A stretch of 64,000 bases of DNA, from the NCBI GenBank assembly GCA_001630475.1, contig KV419417.1, positions 384,174-448,173 of the forward strand, written 5' to 3'. This document shows, in pieces, positions 46,635 to 56,672 of this stretch (position 1 is its first letter; each line of letters begins with the position of its first letter). The notes under the pieces are model-generated. The model did not search any database and had not been told where the DNA came from. It saw only the letters and a list, made by a program, of their open reading frames with translations. A program made the position numbers and the translations under genes. The stretch comes from Sistotremastrum niveocremeum HHB9708 (taxonomy: Eukaryota; Basidiomycota; Agaricomycetes; Sistotremastrales; Sistotremastraceae).

Positions 46635-47240
46635 GACACGAACTATTCGTAAGCCCCCGTCAGTTTAACATTCCTTGTTCACCGTTGGTTGACCTTTTTT
46701 TTCAAGGCACTGGGGATGGCGGAGACGGGAGAAGCGGAGGTCATGCAGGTGATGGAGGTGATATATTCTCTTCCTTCAATGACCGTGCTAATTTGCGTGA
46801 GTCTGGTGAGAGGAATGACCCTGAGCGTTGACTGAATCCTTTGACAGGGAGTGGAGATGGAGGCAATGCCTCGGGAAAAGGGAGCATCGGAGGTTCTGGT
46901 GGTTCAATTTCCTATGCCTCCCGTCCTGATCGCCCAACAGCCTCGTCGTAAGCATTTCTCATCGACCTTTATGATGATGAATTCCGATCTAGCAAATTCA
47001 ATTTTCAGGCAACCCTCTAGTGTGTCGCGAAGTAGGCCGTCCAGCCCTCCCATGCCCAATTCAGGGTGGGGATATGGCCCACCACCACCTACTTACCCAA
47101 CTCCCGGATGGCAACCTCAATGGAATTCCCATCCTGGATATCTCCCATCGAATGTCTCGCCGCAGGGTTATCAAGATTATCCTTACGGAGGATACCAGCA
47201 GAATACGCCTCGGGGAAACTGGGTTAACAATCGTTGGTAA
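46635..47240 (+). CDS. Gly/Pro/Tyr-rich low-complexity protein C
   Basis: Four exons (46635-46650, 46707-46796, 46848-46947, 47009-47240) give a 145-residue protein with consistent phases. MTRTIR is followed by TGDGGDGRSGGHAGDGGDIF, SSFNDRANLR, SGDGGNASGKGSIGGSGGSI, SYASRPDRPTASS, then QPSSVSRSRPSSPPMPNSGW, GYGPPPPTYPTPGWQPQWNS, HPGYLPSNVSPQGYQDYPYG and GYQQNTPRGNWVNNRW. The GDGG repeats and the Pro/Tyr/Trp-rich half mirror gene B. There is no signal peptide or enzymatic motif. The terminal NNRW resembles the ends of B (SRGW) and D (NRRW). It probably belongs to an unnamed, locally duplicated family; its role is not deducible. Confidence 0.75.
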
Positions 47241-48407
47241 GCTAATTCGGAGGACGTGGTCGCTTTCGAATTTTTTGCATCAAACATGTGCCGAATTTGT
47301 TGAGCTTGTCGGATGACTGAAATGAAACAATTGGACTGACATGTCATATTTCTTTGCTATGAAAGTGTTGCGCGAGTGGGATGAATGACACGCACATTCA
47401 TCTCAGCGAGACCACCCATATGCTTGTCTTTTCGAAACCTCAGATTGAGAACCTTAATTGGAGGTCTTTGTACCTGATCGTGATTAGCGCTTATGTAACG
47501 ACGAAGCTAGAAAGGCTAATTACGGGGAACGCCGCCTGCCGGCATTTCGGCATTCCCTTCTGTTCCTGTTCCGTTCTGGCTCGGAGCTTCTGCAGGCTCT
47601 TCCTTGGGTTCTTCAACTCGTTTCTGCACATCATCGCGAAATCTTGCCCGTCGCCCAGTCTAAGTTTAGAAATCCCCAAGACACGCTTCTTCTCCTTTTC
47701 GCTGCAACTCTGAATCACTACTGGTTTCACTGGCCGATTCGCTGGCCGATAGCTCAAACTCTCGCCCGCTGGCAGTCCAATCGGGAGGCTCCATGTTGCC
47801 TTTGCTGAAGCTCAAACTGTCGAATTATAAACGCAATGCGTTTCGGACCGACAGAGCTCTTCTGAGCCCATGATGTTCTCATTGTTATCAATAGAAGGAG
47901 AAGAATGCAACACGAGGCTCGTGTTCGGCAGCGGGATGGTCATATCGTACGCACAACTGCAAAATGCGGACTTGAGCACTCAATGTCGCCAGTATGCGCA
48001 TACGTTTCATTTCCGTCTCTATTTATCTCGCCTCTCTATGTGATCAGCTGGATCGAAGAGTTTATCGTGATGAAGGCTTCATTTCGGCTAGAAACACATT
48101 GTTTCTATCACCATCGATAACGCTATGAAACGAAATCATCCATCGAACTCCTAATCTCGGAATCAAGTGCTCGAATTCAGTACTGTTCATGTTGAAGCTG
48201 TACTCCAATTCTCGCAACTTGGCTCTATCGATTTCATTGCGGCCGGGATGGCCTGATGACCGACCTTTGCCCACCATATCCTCAATTTATCCCCTAGTTT
48301 CGATTTCACGAGGTGATTGAAGGCAAATCAGCTTTGCCAGCGCTCATGTTGGCTTTAAAACAACCTTTGTCTTCGCCAGTTGGTCTATCCTTAGTACTGA
48401 AATCAAG
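47241..48407. other. spacer between genes C and D
   Basis: A minus-strand 88-residue frame (47491-47757) and shorter ones are open but unsupported. GGCTTTAAAACAACC, about 55 bp before the gene D ATG, may serve as its TATA element. Confidence 0.4.
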
Positions 48408-48871
48408 ATGTCTGGCTACCCTGGCTACCCTGGCTATCCCAACTACCCTCAACAACCACAACAACAACCAGGCAACATCCGTATGAGACGTTCATACCCA
48501 TATCCTCTCACTCGATATTGATTCCTTGACCTTCAGGACTTGCCAACGGTGGTAGCGGAAGTTACTACGGTATAGGTGGTCGTGGTGGTCAAGTCAGCGT
48601 TGAAGCCCTTCGAGCTCTCCAGCCATCTATCGGCGGCGGTTCTGGTTCGTCACTTCTGTAAATCGCTGATATCTTAGGATTGATATTCGTCGACAGAGCT
48701 CGCTAATGGTGGCCAAAGCGGCAACTATGGCCACGGTGGTGACGGTGGTTCTCTCGGTTACCAACAACAGGCCCAGGCTAAGTAGTGAGTGGTTCTTGAG
48801 CTTCACTGATCGTGGATTAACTTGAGACCCACAGTTTCGCTTATCCCTATGACCCCAATCGCCGCTGGTAG
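48408..48871 (+). CDS. Gly/Tyr/Gln-rich low-complexity protein D
   Basis: Four short exons with consistent phases give about 104 residues. MSGYPGYPGYPGYPNYPQQP, QQQPGNIR is joined by splicing to LANGGSGSYYGIGGRGGQVS, VEALRALQPSIGGGSE, then LANGGQSGNYGHGGDGGSLG, YQQQAQAKY and FAYPYDPNRRW, stop at 48871. Here the PGY/Gln tract is at the N-terminus and the Gly-rich part follows, so the module order is swapped relative to A-C. The N-terminal GYPGYPGYP repeat resembles prion-like or annexin/synaptophysin-type tails. The internal VEALRALQPSIGG is the only non-repetitive segment. Fourth member of the local cluster; function unknown. Confidence 0.75.
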
Positions 48872-49931
48872 AAACTTTGTTCGACCGAACGATCTCTGAG
48901 TGGGAATAGATCGTTTTGTTTGTATCACCGTTCTGAACTATGCAATAATTTTTGTCCCGGTCAAGTTCATTCATGGATTATGCATGAATAGGCCTACGCC
49001 AAACCGGTGCCTGATTCCTGATCTCATCAGTTATCGACATGCACGTCAGAGACTGAGAATGACCATAAGCGCTGATTTCGAATGACTAACAAGTTCGGAA
49101 GGCGCCAAATCAAACTCCGCCGGAGGTTGTTTGACGAGCTCAACCAGTGCCTTGCTTGCTTGACGTCAACGTCGGTCGAGTCAAGCGACTGATGGGCACA
49201 GAGCGTCATTTTCCCAGGGTCACAGATCTTGAAACCGAAGTGCATGATCTTGGGCAATCGCGGATTTCGATCAACCGAAGCCGTCGATCCTGTGCTGATC
49301 ATGTTTTAGGTTGGTGGCTGTGCGTCAAATGACCGTGTTGAAAAGGCCCTGATCTATGACACTATCTCCAATACTTTGGGCAGGCTGTTAGATATTCGCG
49401 ATGCGCATATAGCCTCTTTGATCTACCAGGAAAGTTGATCGCACGTTGGCGCGGTCCCGACAATTCTAGACTTCCGCCATTTCCCAATATTGGCAGTGCT
49501 TTGTTATTGTTTGAACTCAAGTTAGTATCTTTCTTTGCGCAGCTAAGATTGTCTTGTGCTCGGTGCTCGGTCTATTGCCTTCATCCTGGCCCAGTTTCAA
49601 CTCAGCTGAAACAGGTACGAAGAACAGACTCGCTAAAATACAAGATCTCCATACAGATCCACAGAAACGACGCTCGGATATCTGGCGGCCTTCGGGATAT
49701 CAGGCCGTTCCTGACATATGGACTGGGGAGCCAAGCTCATATGCACTTAGCGGTCGTACTAGACTTGGTTCGCTACGCTGTCTACGCTGTCGCTCGGTGC
49801 TATGCCATTGCCTAACGCTCTCATCAATATGGACCGATGACCAGGTCGGTCAGGGATATCACGCATAATATCCTGCTGGATACGCAGCGCGCCACAAGCC
49901 TGAGGCATTGCAAAGCCCCAAGCGTTCACAA
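48872..49931. other. spacer before peptide gene 1
   Basis: No gene supported; short frames only. Confidence 0.4.
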
Positions 49932-49937
49932 TATAAA
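49932..49937 (+). promoter_or_regulatory. TATA box of secreted peptide gene 1
   Basis: AATATAAATACC lies 105 bp before the ATG at 50037 and is followed by a CT/CA-rich leader. Spacing is nearly the same as in the second peptide gene. Confidence 0.65.
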
Positions 49938-50036
49938 TACCAGCCATCGTATTCCAAGTCCACATCAAACAACACTTCAGCATCCGTCTCCGAGCTCCAT
50001 TCATCTATTTGAACACATCTTATTCTCATGTTTAAT

Positions 50037-50201
50037 ATGCAATTCCTCGTCATCCTTTTCGCCATGGTCTTCATCCAATCTGTCGCCTCGGCGCCAACCA
50101 GCACCCACATTATCGAGCCTGAAAATATTGCGACGGGCGCTATTGTTAAGGGATCGATCCAAGCTCGCGGTTGTCCCGGCTGCCCTCCTGGTGGACCCTA
50201 A
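50037..50201 (+). CDS. secreted peptide precursor 1 (C-terminal RGCPGCPPGGP)
   Basis: A 54-residue precursor. The signal peptide MQFLVILFAMVFIQSVASA is followed by a propeptide, PTSTHIIEPENIATGAIVKG, and a C-terminal SIQARGCPGCPPGGP. A second gene at 55951 ends in the same 11 residues. I chose the ATG at 50037, not the one at 50028, because its MQFL start matches the paralogue. Both cysteines lie in the terminal decapeptide, so the mature product is probably a small peptide released after the Arg, with a possible disulphide. The sequence alone does not prove processing. The exon ends 3 nt after the stop, followed by a 50-nt intron in the 3' UTR. It does not match pheromone precursors (no CaaX end), and I recognise no known peptide family. 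Confidence 0.8.
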   Translation: MQFLVILFAMVFIQSVASAPTSTHIIEPENIATGAIVKGSIQARGCPGCPPGGP

Positions 50202-50204
50202 AAG

Positions 50205-50254
50205 GTGAGTTGGCGACGCAGCTTTTCTCGGCCAAGTAATCTGATAATTTGCAG
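50205..50254 (+). other. 3' UTR intron of peptide gene 1
   Basis: The donor GTGAGT starts 3 nt after the TAA and the acceptor is TTTGCAG at 50254. The paralogue has an intron at the identical position. Confidence 0.6.
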
Positions 50255-52200
50255 GCCATCCTCCGGTTAATCATGCCTAATTATCACTATATATTCGCAT
50301 TCGGAAGATATCTTCGTTCACATATAATCGTGCTCGCAGCACATTAATCTCTGCGTTACCCTACATCATATATTTATTCCTCTCATAAACTATTACCGTA
50401 TAAATAGGCACCACTCCTAAGCTATGACCTTTTATCTAAGACTATTCCTCTTCCTTCTCTTCCTTTCTCGATATCTATTGCTATATTTTAGTCCTTTGCG
50501 ATGTTATGACTGTAGTTCGATGGATCATGCACTCATCACATCGTTACGCCCTCGAGTTTATCCGTAACCATAAGCACTGTTGAATCTTCCAAATATTCGC
50601 AGATACTTCACCATGTGTCACCCGTATACGGAAGAGTCCTCTCTCTGTCGTCGGCTCGAAGCCTCGACCTTTCCGAAGGTCATACAGGTTCCGAGTCAAA
50701 ATCGAATGTCGAGATGAACCTTCCCAATCGTGATTTCTGATGAACCATTTGAATGAACTTCGTGTGCCTTATTGTTCTCCTTATCGGGTTGTTTACAGTG
50801 ATTGTTGAGAAACAGGACTTGTTAGGGCGGAGTTGGAATTCCGATGTTGAACTCGAACACCCATCTGTTTTTCCAAACGCCCCTCAATGCGATTGGCCTC
50901 TTCTACAGCACTACAAAATCAAGTGACTGTATGAGCTCACTTCTTGGACACGTACTAGTCTTTACTGACCTCCTTCGCTGTTGCAAAGCCTGGGATGCCC
51001 CTCGGACGATGCTTTACAGTGGCTCGGGCTGTAACGATTGCGGTGGCATAACCTTGGTCCTATCTACACTCGAGCGGATATACACAATGCATCTCTCCGA
51101 GCAGCTCAGGCGAGCCACTGGTTCTGGTACCTCTCAGTCACAGTGAGTCCACAGTCTGGAGTCGCTCAGGACCGTACCGTACACACTTCGCAGACCTTCT
51201 TCGATGCTGGAAACCTCAGAGATGATCAAGCTTGGAGAGCTCATTCCTCCCAGGGCATGCTCCCACCTGTCCCGTTTGAAGGGCCTGTGCATCTTTCTGA
51301 TCATGAACTGCAGACTCACGACCTTGATGCTTGCCGGCTTCTAGTGCAAGTCATGCTTCGCCTCCCAGTATATCCGCTTAGAAGTTGGATCACCTGGATG
51401 ATACCTGGATGAATGAAACGCCCAGAATTCACACTGCTGCTGCTATTCCATCTCCATACTCGAAACACCTGGTCCTCCAAAAACTCCGAGACTCCAACTC
51501 GCCGTACCTCCGTTTTCGAGACATCACCGTGGGACTTCTTGTATGATGAGCTAAACGTCCTTCGCTGTCTTCAGTTTGCAAAGTTTTCCATTTGGACTCA
51601 GGATCGTCAGACTCCAAGTCAACAATGAACGTCAACTGAGCTTATAACCAAGGCAACGCCTCATACGACGCGTCATCCCAAAGAGGAAGTTCACGGGCTA
51701 AACAACCAACAACAACGCGTCTCGGAAAGCAAGGCGTCTACCATTTCAAAGTCCGCTACCTTTCTCGAGGACGTCGTCCCCGTCGTACAGACAGGTCCGC
51801 TCTACTGCTACAGACGATGACAACGACAGTACATCCGGGACGCTGTTTTGATACACAAGGGCAGCTTTCTGGGAGAGGAGAGGGCAAATCCAGCTGATCA
51901 AGCATGCCAAAGCAACCACGGAGACTCAAGCCGATGCCACATTCTTGCTCTCCGTCGTATTGTTGTCGTCGATATAAAAACCACTTCGTTCTCCGCCATG
52001 CTCTTTTTTCTCTTTCTCCAGTACCAGGATCATCGCCCGGGCAGTACTCCTCTCCTTGCCTTGCGAACGTGTTACTCAGTTTTCTCGTTCTAGACCCCAA
52101 TATCCCCCTCCCCGGCTCGTTCTAATCATTCACCTATCAACAGCCAAGCTTCAAGCGCCCCAGTCAACGTCCGACAGCCTCTCTCGCTCAAGTTGCAAAG
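50255..52200. other. spacer between peptide gene 1 and the 52.2-kb gene
   Basis: The first 200 bp is AT-rich 3' UTR. Several 60-120 residue frames between 50.8 and 52.1 kb overlap on both strands, with no splice logic and no recognised motif. CGATATAAAAACC at about 51969 may be the promoter of the gene at 52201. Confidence 0.4.
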
Positions 52201-52653
52201 ATGCCTTCGAGCCCGGTTCTTCACGATCTTTTCAAATTCGACATCGATCTTCCCTCTCTGGATGGCGATAGGAACCTTCATGGCGCCAGTCCTATCTACT
52301 TCAACAGGCAAGCTCCTATGGAGGGCATATCTTTGTTAGACCCTCAAAAACGCGTTGCTTCGGCTTCCCGGGTCTCCGCAGAGAAGGTCAATATGCCAGC
52401 CTCGTCGAAGTTGAAATGGGCTGACGCCATCGGTTCTTATCACTACATTGAGGTCGCGGACCGTTCTCAAAGTCTTGAAACAATCGTCAAGCTCATCAAG
52501 GAGGAAGTTCAGCGCTATCTTATTGCGGCGGGAGCGGCCAAGGAATTGCTGGCCCAGTTAAGCTTGGTGGGCATGAGGCAGACTGGTCCCCGGGAATGGC
52601 AGGTAATGTTCAAGGTTCGTGCTCGTGTTTTCATCGGCTGTGCTGGTTACTAG
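52201..52653 (+). CDS. small single-exon hypothetical protein
   Basis: A 150-residue intronless frame that opens MPSSPVLHDLFKFDIDLPSL. It contains PIYFNRQAPMEGISLLDPQK, then a more structured half: KLKWADAIGSYHYIEVADRS, QSLETIVKLIKEEVQRYLIA, AGAAKELLAQLSLVGMRQTG, and ends VRARVFIGCAGY. A CT-rich leader and a TATAAAA at about 51972 precede it. No signal peptide or membrane segment. Lack of introns is unusual in this window. Not recognised; it may be an orphan. Confidence 0.5.
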   Translation: MPSSPVLHDLFKFDIDLPSLDGDRNLHGASPIYFNRQAPMEGISLLDPQKRVASASRVSAEKVNMPASSKLKWADAIGSYHYIEVADRSQSLETIVKLIKEEVQRYLIAAGAAKELLAQLSLVGMRQTGPREWQVMFKVRARVFIGCAGY

Positions 52654-52844
52654 TGTCGTTGCTGCTATATGCTATCTTGTCGCTTTTAAGATATTGTAAT
52701 TTGCATGTATACTTAATTGATTCTTTATTCTAATACACTCGATCTTGCTATAAAATCATCTGTTCAACTCTCGTTTGGTTCAAGAAGCCCCGGAGGGTGC
52801 TATGACAATACACATGGAAAATAAGTGGGAGGACTGCGGAAAAT

Positions 52845-54526
52845 TCAGAACGCCTCAGCGTCCGATATGCTCGCGTACGGTATATTTGACATGCTTGTAA
52901 GATTCGAAGTGGGATGGGCAATATGGGAGGGATCAAAGCTTGATCGTTGCGGGGCGAGGGCGGTTGACAACGTCTCCTCAGCGTATTGGTCGGAGTAGTG
53001 TCTCAATGCATCGATGCTCGGTGCATGCGCTAGATCGTGTTGAGCGTGGTGATGTGGTGCGAAAGCAGGGAATGGTTGATAAGTGTCAGTGCTAGCCGAT
53101 GCCGCTAACGACCCAAAGAAGGGCATCGCATCGTGGGCGGCCTGAATGTGCATAGCGAGTTCAGGCTCGAATGAGGACAGCGAAGGGTGGGGATACAGCT
53201 CTCGTTGTGCATGTTTTTGTGATTGCCGATTGCGTGGAGTAGAAACGCGTGAGCGATATGGATGGTAACGTTGAGCAGGGGTGGAGGGCCCAGGTATCGA
53301 CTCTCTACCAGTGCTGAGATGAGGACTGGGCAAGTCACCGAATAGAGCCTCTGTGAATTGAGCAGTGCGTGGACTGGCGGTGATTGGAGCGCCGTCATCA
53401 TAGAATGGAAGAGAGTAGCCTTCCGGAAGAATGATGGGGTCGAAAAGTGTAAAGCCGATACTATCGGCTGGTCCGCCAATATTGTCTATTGCCGGAATTT
53501 GGGCCGGTTGGGGGATGTCGTAGTTGGTGATATCAGGGTCGGCATTCTTCGAGGTGGAGGCGCTCTCTCTGTTAACATCACCCTTCCTCGTAGAGAGAGG
53601 TTTAAAGGTAAAGAGCGGCTTCGCGCTGTCCTTCCTGATCAGGGAAGACTGAGCTTCGGTTTGCTGGTTGGAAGATGAGTGAGAAGTGGAGGATGGTTGG
53701 ATTTGAACATTGGGGTCTGCATATATAATTCCGGGGATTTGCAGCTGAGGACAGAAGTCTCCAAGATTTCGCCGTGTCCAATACATGTTTGGTAGGTACA
53801 TGCCACCGGGAGTTTGGAACATCTCATCTCGTGCGCGTTCGGTGACGAGGCTGAAGTTGGGCCACCAAATCCCAGGCGCGACGTTTTGGATATCATGGAG
53901 GACAAGATCCTCTAACCGAAAGGGAGCAACAGAATTGAAACCCGGATGCTGTCGAAGTTGTAGACTCTAGGATATCCAGGCTTCAGTGAAGCTGTGACTA
54001 TATCGGCGATACGCTCACGTCAAAGAGGTCTCTTGCATGTCTCCACACCTGATAGACGAGATGAAGGCGCAGAACACCGAAACCTTCAATCTCGACAGTA
54101 TTGAGAGGGTTATCTTCCGCGCCAGGCCACTATGCATTGTCAGGATGTGATCGTGCACCTCGAAGGAGAACGCACATCAAATTTGAGCGTAAATTTTGAG
54201 CCACGAATGAACAGATCCGTTGCTTTGTTCAGCCTTGGGTCATATAACTTGTGATTGCCGTGGACGAGTTGCATTCCATATTGACCCTCATGTTCCACAA
54301 GACGAACACCGGTGGCTTTCCCTCCTCCTCCTTCCTCGCATTGGAAATTCCTGAATTCCAAGAAGTCATGTCTCTGGGTTTCTATAAACCGGGTATGAGA
54401 CACTCCTCGGCTTCTGCAGAGTGCCCTCTGACGAGCTCTGACTCTCTGACGGTATTCATTCGTGATCAAGAATTCAAGTTTGCCGAGGCGGCTTGTCGGG
54501 GTACCAGGATCAGGCCGTTCGAGCAT
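52845..54526 (-). CDS. hypothetical regulator-like protein
   Basis: The minus-strand ATG at 54526 opens MLERPDPGTPTSRLGKLEFL, then RFIETQRHDFLEFRNFQCEE, VRLVEHEGQYGMQLVHGNHK, DLFIRGSKFTLKFD. Introns lead to WPGAEDNPLNTVEIEGFGVL and RLHLVYQVWRHARDLFD, then SLQLRQHPGFNSVAPFRLED, NVAPGIWWPNFSLVTERARD and a 325-residue exon. That exon is Ser/Pro/His-rich and disordered (STSHSSSNQQTEAQSSLIRK, FAPHHHAQHDLAHAPSIDAL) and ends SISDAEAF. A folded N-terminal part with a long disordered tail suggests a nuclear or regulatory protein, but no DNA-binding motif is visible. Exon joints are plausible but unproven. Family not recognised. Confidence 0.6.
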
Positions 54527-55841
54527 TGCGGAAGGAAGGGATAATTGGTTACGATGTATCTCGAGTACGAACAGGTTTGAAGAAGGGAAATGATGGGTAG
54601 TAGGAGAGTCGTAGATGGGAGAGGCTCGAATCCAGTTATAAAAGAGTCAACCGTGGCACTAGTATTGTTCGACAACGAGAGTCAGCGTGGCTACCCTTGG
54701 ACCCACTACTGTGATGTGGCCTCGTGCTCCTTTGTTACCAAACTTACCATAATTGGTCCACTCTAGAACCAGTGGACGGTAGTCCGAAGAGCCGTCCAAA
54801 AAATTGCGTAGGATAATACTCAGCAACTAGCATGGGTCTAGCATAGGACCCGAGTGGACGCAATTTTGTGTCCGTTTTTCGGCTTTCTTCATCAACGACA
54901 TCGTTGACAGCGTGAGGAAATGCAAGGAAATAATGTCATGAGTTGTTTCAGATCATTTCATACTCCGCTATCGAGCTGCCCGACGGCCATGATGCTGACC
55001 AAGATGGCTCTGCTTGTGAACAGCTCAGCTTAGTTCACCGCAATCCGGATTTTTATTTTCTCAGTGCGATATACTCCTTGGCGAAGTCAAAGCTGTATCC
55101 CACGCAACACGGACCCACAGGCCCTGACTTGCCTCTGAAACAAGCTTCGATGGGCAATCACGGACGAGGATCAGTGGATCAGTATCATCCACAATGGATC
55201 GACTTGAATCCTACAATCACGGCTGGCTGTGCTGCTCCTGATATCGGTTGTACCGTACCGGGGCGCGGGTACATCAATTTCAAAAAGCGCAGCTAAATTC
55301 TCCAATGCACGCCTTTCTCTCGTTGAACTCGAATTCTGCTCTCGCGTCTACCAACACTAGGTACTGTGTCAACCTTGCAATTTATTGCAGTGCTGGCTTG
55401 AGTCCTTCAGTCGAGAGTATGGATCATCCTGGGCTGACTTGGGTCTGCATACTTGTGCGCTAGGACTAGGCTGTCTCGAATTTCACGGTTTCGGCTACGG
55501 TCATCAGGTGAAACGGCTCGGTATGAAGGTATCAATCCCAACTGTCAGGTTCAAACTGCCTTGCTATAGCAACAAAGCCGGGTATCTCCAAAGTTTTTGA
55601 CTTACTACGGCGTGTATGGCACAGGGTTCTTGTTCTTCAGCCACTCCTGCAGGTTTTGGCGTCAAATTGTCCGCGACGTACGCGTAGTGTACGCGCTCGC
55701 ACGGGCTAATACCTAGCCATTCCTATCAACCTGAACAGCGTCGGCCAGGGACATCTTGCATGACAGTTTTGCCTAGTCAATACTCGAGAGGTGAGACATG
55801 GGCAGACGCAAACGCTTTGAAAAGCTCTGTGGCATCATGGG
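54527..55841. other. spacer before peptide gene 2
   Basis: Frames at 54943-55296 and 55248-55600 are open but unrecognised and have no promoter-like context. Nothing else seen. Confidence 0.4.
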
Positions 55842-55848
55842 TATAAAA
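55842..55848 (+). promoter_or_regulatory. TATA box of secreted peptide gene 2
   Basis: GGTATAAAATTC lies 109 bp before the ATG at 55951, matching the spacing of peptide gene 1. Confidence 0.65.
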
Positions 55849-55950
55849 TTCTGGGCATTTCGAGTCAAACCTCATCATCCAACAACTCCCACTTGAGTCT
55901 CAAGTCCTCTCAGATTCAAACTTCTCATCTATTTTTATATATTCTGAACT

Positions 55951-56124
55951 ATGCAATTCCTCAGCATCCTCTTCATTGCTATCGCTTTCCAACTCGTGGC
56001 ATCTGCGCCAGCAGTCCCATCCCCCTTCGATAACGTCGAATCAACAACATCCACAACCTCCACGACTACTGAGACTCCTATCCAAACTCGTGGCTGCCCC
56101 GGCTGCCCCCCGGGTGGACCTTAA
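55951..56124 (+). CDS. secreted peptide precursor 2 (C-terminal RGCPGCPPGGP)
   Basis: A 57-residue precursor. The signal peptide MQFLSILFIAIAFQLVASA is followed by PAVPSPFDNVE, a Thr/Ser run (STTSTTSTTTET) and the end PIQTRGCPGCPPGGP. It has the same plan as the gene at 50037. The signal peptides are alike (MQFL.ILF...F..VASAP), the propeptides unrelated, and the last 11 residues identical. Across those 11 codons I count about six synonymous differences and no amino-acid change. This points to selection on the terminal peptide. The Thr-rich stretch could be O-glycosylated. The stop is followed after 3 nt by an intron of 46 nt. The gene lies about 6 kb from its paralogue on the same strand. 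Function unknown: effector, signal or antimicrobial peptide are all possible. Confidence 0.8.
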   Translation: MQFLSILFIAIAFQLVASAPAVPSPFDNVESTTSTTSTTTETPIQTRGCPGCPPGGP

Positions 56125-56127
56125 ACG

Positions 56128-56173
56128 GTCAGTCTTTACCCTTGATTTGGAACTTGATCTAACATCACAATAG
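56128..56173 (+). other. 3' UTR intron of peptide gene 2
   Basis: The donor GTCAGT starts 3 nt after the TAA and the acceptor is ACAATAG at 56173, the same position as in peptide gene 1. Confidence 0.55.
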
Positions 56174-56672
56174 ATTGGATGACACGAGAGCCAGTTATAT
56201 ATATATGTACGACCCGTATTTCCGGCCTAATACTATCGAGGTCCAATTAGGGCACCAATCATCCGTCCTCTATCCTGCCATATCCTTTCTACCTCTTCAT
56301 CATTGCATATATTTATATATCATTATCTACATTATAGGCTCTCGTTCACGCACTTGTACGCATCGGTCTTGCTCTCCTTCATGTCCACCCAACCTTATCG
56401 TAGCATGGTTGCCTTACATAGCATAGTGTCCGGCTGTAATGCTGTCTTTATCGCTCGAAATCGAGACCTAATTCACCTTCCCTTAAAATCTTCGAATTCT
56501 TCCTAATTAAGTCGATGAGACTGCAACGAGAACTGAATCTTTGAATATTTTTAAGTGCAGAAGAGTGCAGAGCTAGAGCTTAGCTATAGGCGCCAGACGA
56601 GCGTCTACCGCTCTGTTTTCGTACGACTGGCAGCGCTGGCATAACTCACGAGCACATAACTCAACTTGAGAC
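56174..56672. other. spacer before OGG1
   Basis: AT-rich 3' UTR of the peptide gene, then the OGG1 promoter region; no gene seen. Confidence 0.4.

Noticed and set aside
54943-55600. Overlapping plus-strand frames before peptide gene 2
   Set aside because: No promoter-like context, no recognised domain and no consistent exon joining.
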